The position numbers were made by a program, and so were the translations under genes. A stretch of DNA of 24,061 bases from Pseudomonadota bacterium (lineage in GTDB: Bacteria; Pseudomonadota; Alphaproteobacteria; Rhizobiales; Hyphomicrobiaceae), in contig JAEVZQ010000278.1 of NCBI GenBank assembly GCA_023392135.1, positions 1 through 24,061 on the forward strand, written 5' to 3'. Below, in pieces: positions 1 through 7,265 of the stretch. How positions within the stretch are numbered: position 1 is the stretch's first letter; each line of letters starts with the position of its first letter. The notes under the pieces were generated by a model. The model was not told the DNA's origin, searched no databases, and saw only the letters and a program-made list of their open reading frames with translations.

Positions 1-921
1 GCTCTGGTCTGTCGACAATGATGCCGAGGTGACGCTGGAAGCCAACCCGTCGAGTGTCGAGGCGGGCCGCTTCCGCGGCTACCGGGCTGCCGGCGTCAAC
101 CGTGTCTCGCTCGGGGTGCAGGCGTTACGTGAGGGAGACCTGAAGCAGCTCGGACGCTTGCACACCGTCGCCGAGGCCAAGGCAGCCATTGCCGTTGCCA
201 CCAGCACGTTCGCACGCTGTAGCTTCGATCTGATCTATGCGCGTTCTGGGCAGACGCTGGATGCGTGGCGTGCGGAGCTCGACGAAGCCATCCCCATGGC
301 CCGCGGCCATCTATCGCTCTATCAACTCACCATCGAGGATGGGACCCCGTTTGCCGCGCTGCATGCCGCCGGCAAGCTGCGGGTACCGGACAGCGATCAG
401 GCGAGCGCGCTCTACGAGCTAACGAACGAGATCACGGCTGCGCGGGGCTTGCCCGCCTACGAGATCTCAAACCACTCGGTGCCCGGCGAGGAAAGCCGGC
501 ACAACCTCCTCTACTGGCGCTACGGTGAGTATGCTGGCATCGGCCCCGGCGCCCACGGCCGGCTGATCGTCGGGCACGATCGGTTGGCGACCATGAGCGA
601 GCGTGCGCCGGAGCGCTGGCTGCGGCCGTCGAGCAGTGCGGCCATGGACTGATCGCCGCCGAGCCCCTCCGCCGGGATGAACAGGCCGACGAGGCGCTCC
701 TGATGGGTCTCCGGCTCGAGGAGGGCCTCGATCTCGAGCGGTTGGCGCGAATTGGTGGGGTACGTCCCAGCGAGGCCGCTGTTGCGGAGCTCTGCCGGCA
801 GGGCCTCATCGCCGCTGTGGATGGCGGCAGCCGTATCAAGGCGACGGCATCGGGTCGTATGGTGCTGAACGAGCTCGTCTTGCGTCTATCCGCTGGCTTC
901 GAGCACCCTATCCCGGTGTGA
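1..921 (+). pseudogene. hemW: HemW-type radical SAM heme chaperone, 5' end cut by window, frameshifted
   Basis: HemW is a radical SAM family protein (formerly called HemN-like or oxygen-independent coproporphyrinogen oxidase-like) thought to handle heme delivery. The window starts inside the radical SAM barrel, so the CxxxCxxC cluster motif is not visible. Seen here are the family blocks EVTLEANPSSVE at the start, GVNRVSLGVQA, the DLIYARSGQT block and HNLLYWRYGEYAGIGPGAHG. Frame 2 is open to a stop at 650-652, but the recognisable C-terminal domain (from EQCGHGL through ALLMGLRLEEGLDLERL to the stop at 919-921) is in frame 1. Inserting one G after 622 (tggctg|cggcc, expected tggctggcggcc) restores W-L-A-A-V-E and one continuous protein. 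It is therefore a real one-base deletion, making a broken gene, or a sequencing error. Family identification is firm; functional status is open. Confidence 0.85.
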
Positions 922-988
922 CAGGATCACCGCCCTCAGCAAATGTGTGAGTGGACAGGACGCGACTCTCAGCGTAATCACGGCCGCC

Positions 989-1570
989 ATGCTGCGAAAG
1001 CTGTACGACTGGACGATTGACCTGGCGAGCCACCGGCGGGCTCCCCACGCGCTGTTCTGGGTATCTTTCATCGAGAGCTCGGTTTTTCCGATCCCTCCCG
1101 ATGTCATGCTGATGCCCATGGTCCTCGCGAAACGGCTCAAGGCCTGGACCTACGCTGCTATCGCTACCGTCGGTTCGGTGCTGGGGGGCGTCGGCGGTTA
1201 TCTCATCGGGCTTCTATTGTTCGACTTTCTCGGCAAACCGCTTTTGAACCTTTACGGCTATGGGGATCAGTTCGAGCAGTTCGCGAGCACCTACAATGAG
1301 CACGGCGCACTCATCGTCTTCTTCTTCGGTGTGACGCCCTTCCCCTACAAGGTGATCACGATCGCCAGCGGGGTTACGCAGCTCAATTTCCTCGTTTTCG
1401 TGCTGGCCAGTATCACGTCCCGCGGATTGCGGTTCTACCTCGTCAGCGCCCTCCTCTACTGGTTCGGCCCTCCCATCCGCGACTTTATCGAGCAGCGGTT
1501 GGGGCTGGTGACGACCGTATTTTTTGTGCTGCTATTCGGCGGATTCGTCGCCGTTCGTTATCTCGTGTGA
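989..1570 (+). CDS. YqaA/DedA-type (SNARE-associated domain) inner membrane protein
   Basis: A polytopic membrane protein of 193 aa from ATG 989. It shows the SNARE-associated/DedA superfamily hallmarks: an acidic residue before FPIPPDVMLMP near the N-terminus, a glycine-rich helix GGVGGYLIG, and the re-entrant-like TPFPYKVITIASG motif, with further hydrophobic helices up to the C-terminus. Family members are linked to membrane homeostasis and, for DedA proteins, to lipid-carrier flipping; the YqaA subgroup is poorly characterised. A GTG at 947 in the same frame would add 14 polar residues. I prefer ATG 989 because the resulting N-terminus (MLRKLYDWTIDLA) looks like that of relatives; neither start has a clear Shine-Dalgarno. 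The next gene, dsbB, starts 4 bases after the stop, so the two are very probably cotranscribed and both act in the inner membrane. Confidence 0.85.
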   Translation: MLRKLYDWTIDLASHRRAPHALFWVSFIESSVFPIPPDVMLMPMVLAKRLKAWTYAAIATVGSVLGGVGGYLIGLLLFDFLGKPLLNLYGYGDQFEQFASTYNEHGALIVFFFGVTPFPYKVITIASGVTQLNFLVFVLASITSRGLRFYLVSALLYWFGPPIRDFIEQRLGLVTTVFFVLLFGGFVAVRYLV

Positions 1571-1574
1571 GTTC

Positions 1575-2099
1575 ATGCCATCGCCGCTAGCCGTTTCCGA
1601 GCGAGATCCGGCCTATAGGTGGGGCGCCGCGGCGCTCCTGGCGGCAGCGGCTATCATCCTGACCGCGCTCGGGTTCGAGCACATCGGCGGCTACCGGCCT
1701 TGTGCGCTCTGCCTGCAGGAGCGCTATGCCTACTACATCGGCATTCCGCTGCTGTTTGGCGCGCTCGTTCTCCTCAGTACCGGACAGCGCAGGCTCGCAG
1801 CCGTCCTGTTTGCGCTCGTGGCTGCGGGTTTCCTCGTAAATACGGGGCTCGGGATCTATCACGCCGGGGTCGAGTGGAAATTCTGGGCTGGCCCGGAAAC
1901 CTGCCAACTCGCCCTGCAGCCCCTGGGGGGCGGCCCCGGCGGGCTCCTGAAGCAACTCGGGACCGAGCGCGTCATTCGCTGCGACGAGGCTCCATGGCAG
2001 TTCATGGGCCTGTCGTTTGCCGGCTGGAATGCGGTGCTGTCGCTGCTCCTTTCGCTCTCCCTGTTCACGGCTGCGCGCCTGAGCTGGCAGCGCTTCTGA
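1575..2099 (+). CDS. dsbB: Disulfide bond formation protein B
   Basis: DsbB is the inner membrane quinone reductase that reoxidises periplasmic DsbA and so drives disulfide formation in exported proteins. The 174-aa product has four hydrophobic helices. The first cysteine pair is C43-A-L-C46 in the conserved RPCALCLQER context. The second pair sits in the large periplasmic loop (PETCQ and VIRCDEAPW). Length and layout match the family. ATG 1575 was chosen because it lies 4 bases after the upstream stop and gives a normal short cytoplasmic N-terminus; the frame is open further upstream to 1524, but that would overlap the YqaA-like gene. Translation is probably coupled to the upstream gene. A hairpin follows at 2128-2151. 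Confidence 0.93.
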   Translation: MPSPLAVSERDPAYRWGAAALLAAAAIILTALGFEHIGGYRPCALCLQERYAYYIGIPLLFGALVLLSTGQRRLAAVLFALVAAGFLVNTGLGIYHAGVEWKFWAGPETCQLALQPLGGGPGGLLKQLGTERVIRCDEAPWQFMGLSFAGWNAVLSLLLSLSLFTAARLSWQRF

Positions 2100-2127
2100 G
2101 AGCATCCGCAAGCCGTTGCAGCGGCCG

Positions 2128-2151
2128 GTTCAGCGCCTACGAGAGCTGAAC
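2128..2151 (+). terminator. Hairpin after dsbB, possible terminator
   Basis: GTTCAGC (2128-2134) and GCTGAAC (2145-2151) form a perfect 7-bp stem with a 10-nt loop, 28 bases after the dsbB stop. No T-tract follows, so it is at best a weak intrinsic terminator or an RNA 3'-end stabiliser. Confidence 0.35.
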
Positions 2152-2772
2152 AAACTCTCAGTGAAAAACCTTGTCTTGGCCTAAAACGTGTCACCGTTCA
2201 GCCACATGCCAACGGTTAAGTTTATATCGTTCGCGGAACACAGAACGAACGTAAGCGTTTTAGGTGAGGAGCGTAACCCCAGTGCACAGCGTATTGCGTA
2301 CCGCTCCCTCCCGTTTGCCGCTGCCGCGTTCCTTGTTCAGGCGTATCGCGCGGGATGCCAGCGTACCGGCGTCCGGAGCAACGGCCGCGGAGTTCGCGAG
2401 GCTGTTGCCGCGAGCGAGTACCAGTAGCGTTCCGTTGCGTTCGGTTGAGTTGGCGTACGGCACTTCCCCAAGAAGCGCGCTTCGCGGCGTGTTTCTCAAG
2501 CTCAAGCGAGCCGCAGCGGCGAGAAAACGTAAGCGTATCGCTGTGCGGCTCGCACAAGCGGCGGATCAGTCGGCCCGCTCCAGAGAGTTTCTGGAGAGCA
2601 GCGTACCGCCAGCATCGGGAAAAGTGCCTCGTGTCCCAGTGAGTCGGCGTCTGCAGTGAACGGTTTCGCGCTGCAGCGAGTGGGTTTGCGTCTGCGTTGA
2701 GTTTGCGTTCTGCAGCACCGAGTTCTGCGTCTGCAGGCCAGCGTCATCCGAGTCTTGTGAGGCGTTTTGAGT
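2152..2772. other. Intergenic stretch without a convincing gene; one-stranded GCGT bias
   Basis: About 620 bases in which no frame reads like a protein. The longest plus-strand frame (2264-2659) would encode an Arg/Ser/Ala-rich chain with relaxed third-position GC and no recognisable domain. The longest minus-strand frame (down to 2566) becomes a Q/N/T-rich low-complexity chain. The plus strand contains GCGT 21 times between 2255 and 2765, whereas its complement ACGC was not found there. GCGTA alone occurs eight times in 2271-2605. AACGTAAGCGT occurs twice (about 2248 and 2527), and CTGCAG recurs four times in 2651-2736. An inverted repeat CGTTCG/CGAACG lies near 2228-2251. Function unknown. 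Confidence 0.6.
2678..2749 (+). repeat. Degenerate short tandem repeat, about 21-30 bp units
   Basis: Units beginning GAGT start at 2678, 2699 and 2720, spaced 21 bases apart, with the next GAGT at 2750. Each unit carries a (T)GCGTTCTGC or GCGTCTGC word, and two end in CTGCAG. A more diverged relative, GAGTCGGCGTCTGCAG, starts at 2641. The units are imperfect, so this is an old or weakly maintained repeat, or word-level bias of the surrounding region. Confidence 0.4.
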
Positions 2773-2931
2773 ATGCACGCAGTTGGTCAGGCCCAAGGCC
2801 CGTGGCTTCCACTGCATGAGGTGGTCGGATCGGTGCTGAAAGAGCTGAGCAAGGAACGCAAGGCCCTCCCGTTGTCTGAAGCTCAAGCTGATCAGCGCCG
2901 AACCGAGCCAACTCTGCCGGTGGAAAACTGA
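2773..2931 (+). CDS. Possible small protein, 52 aa, unknown
   Basis: An ATG-started frame of 52 codons that reads more like protein than the sequence just before it. A hydrophobic/amphipathic start (GPWLPLHEVVGSVLKELSKER) is followed by a charged, proline-containing tail ending PTLPVEN. A weak ribosome site GTGAGG lies about 10-12 bases upstream. I recognise no family. It lies between the GCGT-biased stretch and the 69-aa gene at 3105, on the same strand, so it could share a transcript with that gene. It may equally be a chance frame in a high-GC region; the short length prevents a firm call. Confidence 0.35.
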   Translation: MHAVGQAQGPWLPLHEVVGSVLKELSKERKALPLSEAQADQRRTEPTLPVEN

Positions 2932-3104
2932 GGACGGAATTGGGGGCCACCCCGCCCCCCGCGAGTTGGCAAGCACGCGAGATGCACGACTGCAGTCTCA
3001 CAAAGGCGTCACATTGCACGGTCTCGCGTAGTGATGCCAAGCATCAAGCGTGTTTGCCGTCCTGATGGTCCGGCAATGAGCCGCGTCGAAATGTGAGGCA
3101 AGTC

Positions 3105-3314
3105 ATGATTCGCAATAATATCAATCCGCTGCAGTGGCACTCAGCCATTGGTGTTGCGCGCCAGATCTGCGCGCGCGTGTTCCGCGACGGGGGAACTCCC
3201 GCGGACGCCGTCACCGCGTTCGGGCTCGAGCACATCGAAGGGATGAGCTGGAGCAAGGCAGTGGACGTGATCGCTGAACGGCTCTGTCTTCGCGATTTCC
3301 GAATGGCGGCCTGA
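3105..3314 (+). CDS. Small conserved-type hypothetical protein, 69 aa
   Basis: Encodes 69 residues starting MIRNNINPLQWHSAIGVARQ. The middle part (CARVFRDGGTPADAVTAFGL, then WSKAVDVIAERLC) reads as a compact, mostly helical soluble protein with good codon use. I recall similar short hypothetical proteins in rhizobial genomes, but this is from memory, without a search, and no function is known to me. ATG 3105 has a good ribosome site, GAGG at 3095-3098 with 6-base spacing; a GTG/ATG further upstream (3093) would remove that site. No signal peptide or membrane segment is visible. A strong hairpin terminator follows at 3351-3378, so the gene ends its own transcription unit. Confidence 0.7.
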   Translation: MIRNNINPLQWHSAIGVARQICARVFRDGGTPADAVTAFGLEHIEGMSWSKAVDVIAERLCLRDFRMAA

Positions 3315-3350
3315 AACGGCCCTGATCTTCAACGGCATCCAAAAATCCTC

Positions 3351-3378
3351 TGCCCCGGCCTCCAAACCGGGGCATTTT
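3351..3378 (+). terminator. Intrinsic terminator after the 69-aa gene
   Basis: TGCCCCGG (3351-3358) pairs perfectly with CCGGGGCA (3367-3374) around an 8-base loop and is followed by TTTT CTTT. A GC-rich 8-bp stem with a T-run 36 bases after the stop at 3314 is a typical rho-independent terminator. Confidence 0.85.
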
Positions 3379-3420
3379 CTTTGCTCGGCGCTGGAGCCTC
3401 AAAAGTAGGGCCACGGAGCA

Positions 3421-3449
3421 TTGCATGTCGGACGCTGGGGCAATATAGT
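3421..3449 (+). promoter_or_regulatory. Predicted sigma70-type promoter of the marR-emrAB operon
   Basis: A -35 box TTGCAT (3421-3426), a spacer of exactly 17 bases and a -10 box TATAGT (3444-3449, five of six matches to TATAAT). The predicted start is near 3456, leaving a leader of only about 22 bases before the marR ATG. Position and spacing are good; activity is not shown. Confidence 0.6.
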
Positions 3450-3461
3450 AGGGCTCTAATC

Positions 3462-3475
3462 GATAGATCCCTATC
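3462..3475. promoter_or_regulatory. Candidate MarR operator overlapping the marR translation start region
   Basis: GATAG-ATCC-CTATC is a perfect 5-bp inverted repeat lying 3 bases before the marR ATG (3479). A larger, looser symmetry TAGGG ... CCCTA (3449-3472) surrounds it. MarR regulators commonly bind palindromes in their own promoter region and repress the operon. The place just downstream of the -10 box fits such autorepression. No Shine-Dalgarno is visible in the same segment. Confidence 0.5.
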
Positions 3476-3478
3476 AAT

Positions 3479-3910
3479 ATGAGTACCGCCCAAGAGTTCG
3501 CGTTGGAGTTGTCGCGCGTCAGCCGCCGCTGGCGAGCCCGGCTGGACGAGCGCCTGAAGCACCTGGACCTCACCCAGGCGCGCTGGGTCGCTCTGCTGTA
3601 CCTTTCCCGAACCGGGCCGATCTCCCAGCGAGAGCTCGCCGACATGATCGGCATCGAAGGACCGACCCTGGTCCGCCTCCTGGATGGCCTGGAGCAGCAA
3701 GGGTTGGTCGAACGGCGCGCCTGCAGCAGCGACCGCAGGGTCAAGAAAGTCGAGCTTACCGAGCGCGCCGGACCGATTCTCGGCGAAATCAACCGCATCG
3801 CCGGCGAGCTGCGGGGCGAGCTTCTCGCTGGCATCCCGGCTGGCGATCTTGCCGTTGCGGGCAGGGTGCTCAAGACGATTGCCGACCGGCTGGAGGGGGT
3901 AGAGGTTTGA
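3479..3910 (+). CDS. MarR-family transcriptional regulator of the adjacent efflux pump
   Basis: A 143-aa winged helix-turn-helix regulator. The DNA-binding part reads ISQRELADMIGIEGPTLVRL (helix-turn-helix) followed by LDGLEQQGLVERR and the wing SSDRRVKKVELT, which is the MarR signature layout. The flanking N- and C-terminal helices would form the dimer interface. Length is normal for the family. The stop overlaps the possible TTG start of the HlyD/EmrA-like gene by 4-base style coupling, and a palindrome sits directly before the ATG. The natural inference is a ligand-released repressor of marR-emrA-emrB. The inducing compound cannot be told from sequence; SlyA/HpaR-like subtypes are not excluded. 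Confidence 0.9.
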   Translation: MSTAQEFALELSRVSRRWRARLDERLKHLDLTQARWVALLYLSRTGPISQRELADMIGIEGPTLVRLLDGLEQQGLVERRACSSDRRVKKVELTERAGPILGEINRIAGELRGELLAGIPAGDLAVAGRVLKTIADRLEGVEV

Positions 3911-5076
3911 CGACCGTCATGGAAATGCGGAAGAAAGGAGCGCCTTCGACCGCTGAACCCGAAACGGAGAAAGTCTACTCGGCTCTGCCACCTTTTTGGC
4001 AGCGTCGCTGGTTTCGGACGAGCATTATCGGCATTGTCGCCCTGCTCTCGCTGGTGGTGGGCGCCAATTGGCTCGCGCATCGCTGGACGCACGTCTACAT
4101 CGACGATTCCCGCATCGCTGCAAACCTCGTCACCGTCAGCAGTGAGGTGAGCGGAAGGGTGCTCGATGTGCCGGTCGTCATCGGCGATGCCGTGAAGAAG
4201 GGCGACCTTCTCGTCAGAATCGATCGCAGCCAGACTAAGCTCGAGCGAGATGCCATCGAGGCTCAGATCGCCGCGGTCGAGGCGGAGAAGCAGCAGCTTC
4301 GTGCGCAGCAGGACATGATTCGCGTGCAGATCGCGAAGAAGGTCGACGCCGCGAAGGCTGAGGTGGCCGCTGCTGAAGCGGCGCACAGGGCGAGCCAAGC
4401 CGTCCTGGAGAAGGCGCAAAGCCATTACGATCGAATAGCGACATTGGCGCGGCGCAATGTCGTCTCGGAGCAAAACCGGGAAGAGGCGCAGGCCGAGCGG
4501 TCCACGGCTGAGCAGCAGGAAAACGCGACCAAGGCGCGGATCGCCACGGCAAAGGCCAATCTGGCCGTTGCCGAGGCGCAAGCCGCCGAGATTGAGGTTC
4601 TGGAGCGCCAGATCGCAGTTCTCGAGTCGCGCAAGTCTGCGCAGATCGCAGAGCGCGATCGCAAGGACGTCGAAATCGACCGCGGCACGATCCGCGCCTC
4701 CTTTGACGGCGTCGTCGGCACGACGTTTGTCGATGCGGGCGAGTATGTCTCACCGGGAGCGCGACTGCTGGTCTACCACGATCCCTCCAAGGTCTGGGTC
4801 GATGCCAATGTCAAGGAGACAGATTTCAGCCGGCTGAAGCTCGGCGCACCGGCCAAGATCACGGTCGACGCCTATTCTGACGTCGAGTTCAAGGGAAAGG
4901 TCATACGCCTGGGCGAGGCCGCCACGAGCCAGTTCGCGCTGCTGCCCAGCCCGAACCCCAGCGGCAACTTCACGAAGATCACGCAGCGCGTCCCCATCCG
5001 AATCGCCGTCGACCAGAAGGACGGGCTCTTGCGCCCGGGCATGATGGTGGAAGTCAGCGTCGATGTCGTCGATTGA
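3907..5076 (+). CDS. HlyD/EmrA-family membrane fusion protein of a multidrug efflux pump
   Basis: A 389-aa periplasmic adaptor that would link the DHA2 transporter downstream to an outer membrane channel. Residues about 38-57 form a single N-terminal anchor helix. They are followed by the first half of a biotinyl-lipoyl domain (VTVSSEVSGRVLDVPVVIGDAVKKGDLLVRID). A long Ala/Glu/Lys/Gln-rich coiled-coil hairpin spans about 90-255. The second lipoyl half (IRASFDGVVGTTFVDAGEYV) and a beta-barrel domain follow. Domain order and length match EmrA. The start could be TTG 3907 overlapping the marR stop (GGAGG at 3892-3896) or ATG 3919, which would shorten it by four residues. The stop overlaps the next gene by 14 bases. 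No outer membrane TolC-type gene lies nearby, so one elsewhere is presumably used. Confidence 0.9.
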   Translation: MTTVMEMRKKGAPSTAEPETEKVYSALPPFWQRRWFRTSIIGIVALLSLVVGANWLAHRWTHVYIDDSRIAANLVTVSSEVSGRVLDVPVVIGDAVKKGDLLVRIDRSQTKLERDAIEAQIAAVEAEKQQLRAQQDMIRVQIAKKVDAAKAEVAAAEAAHRASQAVLEKAQSHYDRIATLARRNVVSEQNREEAQAERSTAEQQENATKARIATAKANLAVAEAQAAEIEVLERQIAVLESRKSAQIAERDRKDVEIDRGTIRASFDGVVGTTFVDAGEYVSPGARLLVYHDPSKVWVDANVKETDFSRLKLGAPAKITVDAYSDVEFKGKVIRLGEAATSQFALLPSPNPSGNFTKITQRVPIRIAVDQKDGLLRPGMMVEVSVDVVD

Positions 5077-6610
5077 GGCCCTTTTCGACCGCTATGGACC
5101 GGCCTACCGGTGGCTCGCCACCGGCAGCGTGATGATCTCGGCGATCGCGGTCGTGCTTTCGACGACGATCGTGAACGTCGCCATCCCCGACGTGATGGGC
5201 GCATTCGGAATCAGTCAGGTCGAGGCGCAATGGCTGTCGACCGGCTTCCTCGCTGCCATGACGGCGACGATGCTGCTGACCGACTGGGTCAACAAGGCTT
5301 TCGGCCAGCGCCTCAGCATGATCGGCGCGCTTTTGATTTTCATGGCGGGGTCGGTGCTCGGTGGAATGGCGCCGAATGAGCAGGTGCTCACGCTGGCCCG
5401 CGTCATTCAGGGGGCAGCCGCCGGCGTGGTGCAACCGCTCGGAATGGTGCTGCTCTTTCAGGTGTTTCCGCCGGACCAGCGCGGCTCTGCCATGGGTATC
5501 TACGGCATCGGCGTCGTGCTCGCACCGGCGCTGGGCCCATGGATCGGCGGGCTGCTGATCGACACGTTCAACTGGCGCTATGTGTTCTACCTGGGCGTTC
5601 CCTTCGCCATCCTCGGCGTCGTCCTGTCGAACCTTTTCCTACCCACCCGCGAGCACGACGAACCGCGCCCGGGCTTCGACTGGATCGGCATGGGGTTGCT
5701 CGGCCTGTGCCTTGCCATGCTGCTGACGGCGCTGACGAATGGGCAACGGCAGGGCTGGAATTCCGATACCATCCTCCTGCAGTTCGCGATTTCCGCGGTC
5801 GCCATAGTCGGCTTCACGTGGTGGGAATTGCGAACGGACAAGCCGATGCTGGACCTGCGGGTGTTCTCAGAGGTGCCGTTCGCGGCCGCTGCGCTCGTCA
5901 GCTTCATCATGGGCGCGGGGCTGTTCGGCTCGACCTATCTCGTCCCGTTGTTCGTTCAAACGATACAGGGATTTACGCCGACGGAGGCGGGGCTGCTGCT
6001 GATGCCGTCTGGCTTCGTTCTTGTTCTGGTGTTTCCGCTCGCGGGCCGTCTGGCAGACCGGCTTCCCATCGGCTTGCTGATCGGTCTCGGCATGGCGATT
6101 TTCGCCTACTCGTCGTGGCTGACCGCCTCCATCGAGATCAACTCCACGTTCTGGATGGTCGCTTGGTGGACCGTCATTTCGCGAATCGGCCTGGGTCTGG
6201 TCTTCCCGGCGCTGACCGCGGGCTCCCTGAGGGTTCTTCCGCGCGAGCTGATCGCGCAAGGATCAGGTGCGATCAATTTCGTGCGCCAGCTCGGTGGCGC
6301 TTTTGGTGTGAATCTGCTGTCGGTATTTCTCGAGCGCCGTACGATCTTTCACGCGGATGCGCTGGCGGCGACCCAAACGAGCGGTAACTCCACGACGGCT
6401 ACGCTTCTGCATGAGCTCACTGGGATTTTCGGGCATGCCGGCTTGCCGGATATCCAACAGATCCCGGCAGCGCTGTGGTATCTCGGCCAGATGATCGCAA
6501 TTCAGGCGAGCACGCTCGCCTTTCGCGACGGCTTCCTCGTCGTGACGCTGATCTTCCTGGTCGCGCTGCTGCCGACTTGGATTCTGCATCGTGCCATTGC
6601 GCGCAGGTGA
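5063..6610 (+). CDS. DHA2-family (EmrB-like) MFS drug:H+ antiporter
   Basis: A 515-aa major facilitator with about 14 hydrophobic helices, the DHA2/EmrB layout. Visible motifs are the N-terminal VLSTTIVNVAIPDVMGAF block (the family's motif D1 region with its buried acidic residue), VEAQWLSTGFLAAM, the antiporter motif C region APALGPWIGG, and NWRYVFYLGVPF after helix 5. It would export hydrophobic or amphipathic toxic compounds using the proton gradient, working with the EmrA-like protein encoded just before it. ATG 5063 lies inside the end of the adaptor gene (14-base overlap), indicating translational coupling. Substrate is unknown. The gene ends 26 bases before the convergent HNH gene; no terminator was noted between them. 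Confidence 0.92.
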   Translation: MSSIEALFDRYGPAYRWLATGSVMISAIAVVLSTTIVNVAIPDVMGAFGISQVEAQWLSTGFLAAMTATMLLTDWVNKAFGQRLSMIGALLIFMAGSVLGGMAPNEQVLTLARVIQGAAAGVVQPLGMVLLFQVFPPDQRGSAMGIYGIGVVLAPALGPWIGGLLIDTFNWRYVFYLGVPFAILGVVLSNLFLPTREHDEPRPGFDWIGMGLLGLCLAMLLTALTNGQRQGWNSDTILLQFAISAVAIVGFTWWELRTDKPMLDLRVFSEVPFAAAALVSFIMGAGLFGSTYLVPLFVQTIQGFTPTEAGLLLMPSGFVLVLVFPLAGRLADRLPIGLLIGLGMAIFAYSSWLTASIEINSTFWMVAWWTVISRIGLGLVFPALTAGSLRVLPRELIAQGSGAINFVRQLGGAFGVNLLSVFLERRTIFHADALAATQTSGNSTTATLLHELTGIFGHAGLPDIQQIPAALWYLGQMIAIQASTLAFRDGFLVVTLIFLVALLPTWILHRAIARR

Positions 6611-6636
6611 TCTCGTGGGGGCTCGCCGCTCGCGAA

Positions 6637-7248
6637 TCAGGGCTCGAGCTCGGTATCCCAGTAGAGGTAGTCGAGCCAGCTCACGTGCAGGTAATTGGGC
6701 GGAAAGAGCCGGCCGTTGCGATGCAGCTCGAAGACGGTGGGCCGATACGGCGGCTGCCTCGGGCGCATGCCCGCGGCGTCCGGCATGGCGCCACCCTTGG
6801 CGAGATTACACGGTGCGCAGGCGGTCGTGACGTTGTCCCAGCGGGTCTGCCCGCCGCGGGAGCGGGGGATGACGTGATCGAAGGTCAGATCTTCCTTGCA
6901 GCCACAATACTGGCAGCTGAAGCGATCGCGCAGGAAAACGTTGAAGCGCGTAAAGGCCGGATAAAGCGCGGGCCGAACGTAGGTTTTGAGCGCGACGACG
7001 CTCGGGATGCGCATCTCGAAGGAGGGGCTGCGCACCAACTTTTCGTATTCGGAGACGATATTCACCCGGTCGAGAAAGACCGCCTTGATCGTGTCCTGCC
7101 AGCTCCAGAGCGATAGAGGATAATAGCTGAGTGGCCGGAAATCGGCGTTCAGGACCAGGGCCGGCATGGATTCCGGCGGTGTCGCTGAGGCTATCACGTC
7201 TGTGCTTCCCGTACTCTGCCCTTGCGGTTCGAGCAATGCACGTCGCAC
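6637..7248 (-). CDS. HNH endonuclease family protein
   Basis: Contains a zinc-bound HNH/beta-beta-alpha-metal nuclease domain in its second half: C112-x2-C115 and C144-x2-C147 as zinc ligands, D124-H125 with IPRSRGG as the catalytic core, W137-D-N139, and N148 after the second cysteine pair. The N-terminal part (LVLNADFRPLSYYPLSLW, then AVFLDRVNIV) is typical of a widespread stand-alone alphaproteobacterial HNH family of unknown biological role, not of a restriction system. The listed end uses GTG 7248 (203 aa). GTG 7197 or ATG 7167 (MPALVLNADF) are more likely real starts, since relatives begin near there and the promoter-like TATAGT at 7266-7271 leaves little leader for 7248. The gene stands alone on the minus strand. 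Confidence 0.85.
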   Translation of the reverse strand: MRRALLEPQGQSTGSTDVIASATPPESMPALVLNADFRPLSYYPLSLWSWQDTIKAVFLDRVNIVSEYEKLVRSPSFEMRIPSVVALKTYVRPALYPAFTRFNVFLRDRFSCQYCGCKEDLTFDHVIPRSRGGQTRWDNVTTACAPCNLAKGGAMPDAAGMRPRQPPYRPTVFELHRNGRLFPPNYLHVSWLDYLYWDTELEP

Positions 7249-7265
7249 TCGCGCTAGGCCGGGAT

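Noticed and set aside
2264..2659. Plus-strand frame of 131 codons in the GCGT-rich stretch
   Set aside because: Basic, low-complexity Arg/Ser/Ala composition, relaxed third-position GC, no domain; looks like a by-product of the word bias.
2566..2976. Minus-strand frame with a Q/N/T-rich stretch
   Set aside because: The apparent protein repeat is the short DNA repeat read in reverse; no ribosome site and no recognisable family.
3211..4581. Long minus-strand frame opposite marR and emrA
   Set aside because: It mirrors two well-recognised plus-strand genes; high-GC shadow frame.
6637..7248. HNH endonuclease as part of a restriction or defence system
   Set aside because: No methyltransferase or defence genes nearby; it belongs to a common stand-alone chromosomal HNH family.
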